Source: Thermoplasmata archaeon
Lineage (GTDB): Archaea > Thermoplasmatota > Thermoplasmata > Lutacidiplasmatales > UBA184
Assembly (NCBI GenBank): GCA_030039995.1
Contig: JASHUL010000154.1
Coordinates: 1-7,180, forward strand
DNA length: 7,180 bases
Direction of reading: 5' to 3'
Part shown: in pieces, positions 5,583 to 7,180 of the stretch
Layout of the letters: each line of letters begins with the position of its first letter
How positions within the stretch are numbered: the stretch's first letter is position 1
The notes under the pieces: model-generated
What the model was told of the DNA's origin: nothing
Databases searched by the model: none
The model's input: the letters and a program-made list of their open reading frames with translations, nothing else
Translations under genes and position numbers: made by a program

Positions 5583-5595
5583 ACGGCCGCGGCGC
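5568..5595. terminator. Hairpin between convergent genes, candidate bidirectional terminator
   Basis: An inner 6-bp stem CGGCCG (5574-5579 with 5584-5589) closes a TGAA loop that includes the regulator's TGA stop. One mismatch (T5573/C5590) is followed by a 5-bp outer stem GCGCC/GGCGC (5568-5572 with 5591-5595). The structure ends right at the stop codon of the opposing cNMP-binding gene. It is symmetrical, so it would fold in both transcripts. No T-run is present on either side. Confidence 0.45.
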
Positions 5596-6027
5596 TCAGT
5601 GCTCGGGGACCTGGCCGGTCTGGGCGAGCCGACGGGCCATCTCCGCGAGGATGGTGCGCAGGATCTCCGGACGCTCCGAGGCGAAGCCCCAGAACTCCCA
5701 TCGGGAGAGCACGACCACGGTCGTCGGCTCCGCCGTGACCACGTCGGCCGATCGTGGCCGGTCGTCGAAGAGTGCGAGCTCGCCGAAGAAGTCCCCCGGC
5801 CCGAGTCGGGCGACGGTCGTCGACCCCTTGCGGACGTGGGCGGCGCCCGAGAGGATCACGTAGAACCCGATGCCCTTCTCACCGCGCTTCACGACGACCG
5901 AATCCTTCCCGATCGTCCGCAGCTTCGCGAGTTGGGCGAGCCGCTTCAGTTCGCGGTCCTTGAGTCCCGAGAGGAGCGCCGAGCGGCGCAACCCGGCCAC
6001 GATCGCCTTCGTCTCGTCCCCGGCCAT
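5596..6027 (-). CDS. Stand-alone cyclic-nucleotide-binding domain protein
   Basis: A 143-residue protein made of one CAP/PKA-type cNMP-binding domain with no HTH, kinase or membrane domain. Residues 13-32 form the N-terminal helix region (RRSALLSGLKDRELKRLAQL). The beta roll runs about 36-109, with FYVILSGAAHV at 55-65. The phosphate-binding cassette is FGELALFDDRPRSA (81-94), with the key Glu (E83) and Arg (R92) intact. A C-terminal helix (119-138) follows. The intact cassette suggests that a cyclic mono- or dinucleotide is actually bound. Output must go through a partner protein. The ATG at 6027 is supported by a TATA box 24-33 bases upstream with no leader; an upstream ATG (6069) would place the TATA box inside the gene. 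It lies 66 bases downstream of the zinc-ribbon/LOR gene on the same strand but has its own promoter. Confidence 0.9.
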   Translation of the reverse strand: MAGDETKAIVAGLRRSALLSGLKDRELKRLAQLAKLRTIGKDSVVVKRGEKGIGFYVILSGAAHVRKGSTTVARLGPGDFFGELALFDDRPRSADVVTAEPTTVVVLSRWEFWGFASERPEILRTILAEMARRLAQTGQVPEH

Positions 6028-6039
6028 ACTTTCGCTCGG

Positions 6040-6060
6040 GAATCGGATTCGGAATATAGA
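6040..6060 (-). promoter_or_regulatory. Leaderless promoter of the cNMP-binding gene with inverted repeat
   Basis: On the minus strand TCTATATTCC (6060-6051) lies 33-24 bases before the ATG at 6027, an archaeal TATA box that puts transcription start at or next to the start codon. Between box and start is GAATC-C-GATTC (6050-6040), an 11-base inverted repeat at -13 to -23, where a bound repressor would hinder initiation. The operator role is inferred. Confidence 0.65.
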
Positions 6061-6093
6061 CCTGCCCACCGGCCGCGCGGAGGTGCGGAACGT

Positions 6094-6873
6094 TCAGTTG
6101 CCCTTCAAACGGTCGATCACGACCGCGAGCATCAGCACCCCGAGAGGGTCGGCCGCGCCGACGAGGTCGACGACGAACGTGTCGCGGACCGAGGCCCACG
6201 CCTCGTGGACCTTCGCGACCTCGGTCCCCTGGGCGTCATGGACCGAGAAGTTGTGGTGCATGAGGCTCCCTCGGGCTTCGAAGAGCGGCCCGCCGTCCGG
6301 GCGCACCACGCTCGCCTCGAGGCCGGTCAGCCCGGACGGCGAGACCCGAACGACGAACGAGGGGGCGCCCGCGGTATCCGAGACGGTCGCCTGTCCGTGG
6401 CGGCCGCGCTGCTCGAACGCCACGGTGCCGCGGACCTGACCGGCGAAGTCGTCGATCGCCCAATACCAGGTGACCTCGGGCGGGCCCACGTTGAACCGTA
6501 CGTGGACCCCGGGCGGCAGCGTCGAGGGGTGGAAGAACCGGCCGAGCGCTTGCGCCCGCTCCGCGGGCCAGTCCTCCCCGAAGGTGCAGAGATGGCGCTT
6601 CGCCCCGTCGAGCACGCGGTAACTGTGCTTGCTTCCCACGAGGAGGTGTTGGAGGAGGAATTGGCGGCCGCCGTGGAGCCCGAGCTGGTCGGCGAGCGGG
6701 AGTCCGGAGGGAGCGACGGTCGGGTCCATCGACGGTGCCACGGGCCCGCCCGAGGTCGGGCCGGCCGGGCCCGGTCCGCCCGCCGTCGCCGGGACCGGCG
6801 TCCCGCAGCTCGAACAGAACTGGGCGCCGGCCGGGAGAGGTTGTCCGCACTTGACGCAGAACGACGCACCCAT
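6094..6873 (-). CDS. Zinc-ribbon / LURP-one-related (scramblase, tubby-like) fusion protein
   Basis: A 259-residue protein. Residues 1-25 are a zinc ribbon with ligands C6, C9, C20 and C23 (CVKCG, CSSCG; CxxC-x10-CxxC). A Gly/Pro-rich flexible linker covers 26-58. Residues 67-256 match the LURP-one-related/phospholipid scramblase barrel (tubby-like superfamily). The clearest part is the C-terminal end: FSVHDAQGTEVAKVHEAW, RDTFVVDLVGAADPLG, then the hydrophobic helix VLMLAVVIDRLK (246-257) that packs inside the barrel. Earlier strands include GGRQFLLQHLLVGSKHSYRVLDG. The function of prokaryotic LOR proteins is largely unknown; the fold suggests lipid or membrane-surface binding, and the ribbon suggests contact with a partner. 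No signal peptide, so cytosolic. ATG at 6873; no clear ribosome-binding site. The DUF885 gene ends 61 bases upstream on the same strand, so co-transcription is possible. Confidence 0.8.
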   Translation of the reverse strand: MGASFCVKCGQPLPAGAQFCSSCGTPVPATAGGPGPAGPTSGGPVAPSMDPTVAPSGLPLADQLGLHGGRQFLLQHLLVGSKHSYRVLDGAKRHLCTFGEDWPAERAQALGRFFHPSTLPPGVHVRFNVGPPEVTWYWAIDDFAGQVRGTVAFEQRGRHGQATVSDTAGAPSFVVRVSPSGLTGLEASVVRPDGGPLFEARGSLMHHNFSVHDAQGTEVAKVHEAWASVRDTFVVDLVGAADPLGVLMLAVVIDRLKGN

Positions 6874-6894
6874 CGAACGGGGGAGCGGTCCCGG

Positions 6895-6903
6895 GGCTAA
6901 TGG
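6895..6903 (-). promoter_or_regulatory. Weak TATA-like box before the zinc-ribbon/LOR gene
   Basis: CCATTAGCC on the minus strand (6903-6895) is the only AT-containing stretch at the expected distance, about 22-30 bases from the ATG at 6873. The match to an archaeal TATA box is poor. The alternative is read-through from the DUF885 gene upstream. Confidence 0.25.
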
Positions 6904-6934
6904 AACTGTCGGCGCCGGAGGGTCCCCGCGGGCG

Positions 6935-7180
6935 TCACGCTCCCGAGAGCAACGGGTCCAAGAGACCGATCGGTGGCGTACCGAAGGCGAGCAACGAATC
7001 GTGGAACCGCCGCAGGGACGACCCGAAGCGAGGTCCGAGGTACTTGGAGCGAACGTCCAGGATCGCGAGCTTGCCGAGCGTGTAGCAGAAGTACTCGGGG
7101 TTGTAGGTGCCGCGGATCGCTTCCCGCTCGGCGTGGAACGGCTCGAGGAACGCCTCCGTCTCGAACAGCCGGGCCGCCTC
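6935..7180 (-). CDS. C-terminal end of a DUF885-family protein (putative metallopeptidase)
   Basis: The frame is open to the window edge; 81 codons and the TGA stop are visible, the N-terminal bulk lies beyond base 7180. The visible tail matches the DUF885 C-terminus: RGTYNPEYFCYTLGKLAILDVR (residues 23-44 of the fragment), then SLRRFHDSLLAFGTPPIGLL (55-74). Full-length members have about 500-600 residues and carry an HE..PGHH motif typical of zinc-dependent peptidase folds; that motif would be upstream and cannot be checked here. The peptidase activity is predicted from the family and not shown. The gene reads toward the zinc-ribbon/LOR gene with a 61-base gap. Confidence 0.75.
   Translation of the reverse strand, partial: EAARLFETEAFLEPFHAEREAIRGTYNPEYFCYTLGKLAILDVRSKYLGPRFGSSLRRFHDSLLAFGTPPIGLLDPLLSGA

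Noticed and set aside
6028..6069. Upstream ATG at 6069 adding 14 residues to the cNMP-binding protein
   Set aside because: It would put the clear TATA box (6051-6060) inside the coding region; the ATG at 6027 sits at the right distance for a leaderless start.
5599..6900. 433-codon + strand frame across the cNMP-binding and LOR genes
   Set aside because: It runs antisense through two well-supported minus-strand genes and has shadow-like composition (R, E, G, V) with no domain.
1..7180. CRISPR array, insertion sequence, tRNA or defence system
   Set aside because: I saw no regularly spaced repeats, transposase or integrase motifs, tRNA-like folds or defence-type domains on either strand; the genes are chaperone, regulatory, transport and housekeeping types.

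Overview
The window looks like a piece of a GC-rich archaeal chromosome, most likely from the Thermoplasmata (Thermoplasmatota). Four things suggest this. Several genes have archaeal promoters: AT-rich TATA-like boxes about 24-33 bases before a start codon, with no Shine-Dalgarno sequence (leaderless transcripts). One gene has a near-perfect archaeal Shine-Dalgarno sequence. One gene encodes a Sulfolobus/Ferroplasma-type single-OB-fold ssDNA-binding protein. The first gene is a surface protein with the 'FxExGLxxGxxW' type of domain common in Thermoplasmata. The lineage is inferred from these features; no rRNA or phylogenetic marker is present.

Layout. Bases 1-795 (+) hold the C-terminal part of a membrane-anchored surface protein. 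A 229-base spacer with an AT-rich promoter leads to a small heat-shock protein of the Hsp20 family (1025-1516), followed by a strong GC hairpin. Next on the + strand are a small zinc-ribbon/helical protein (1649-1960), a single-OB-fold SSB-like protein (2041-2349) and a five-segment membrane protein (2356-2835). The last two are tightly coupled: 6 bases apart, with the ribosome-binding site over the upstream stop. This run converges, with only 4 bases between stops, on a DHA2-type major facilitator exporter (4477-2840, -).

The exporter is divergent from a tandem Lrp/AsnC-like regulator (4623-5582, +). They share a 145-base intergenic region with a 12-base perfect palindrome next to the exporter's TATA-like box, which is the usual layout of a regulator/efflux-pump pair. 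The regulator converges on a stand-alone cyclic-nucleotide-binding domain protein (6027-5596, -) across a hairpin that could terminate both transcripts. Upstream on the - strand are a zinc-ribbon/LURP-one-related (scramblase/tubby-like) fusion (6873-6094) and the C-terminal end of a DUF885-family protein (7180-6935, incomplete).

No tRNA, rRNA, CRISPR array, insertion sequence or attachment site was recognised. No stretch over 300 bases lacks a gene. The most interesting items are the zinc-ribbon/LOR fusion, the stand-alone cNMP sensor with an intact phosphate-binding cassette, the tandem Lrp-like regulator with its divergent exporter, and the repeat-rich Hsp20 promoter. No new multi-gene defence or mobile system is evident.
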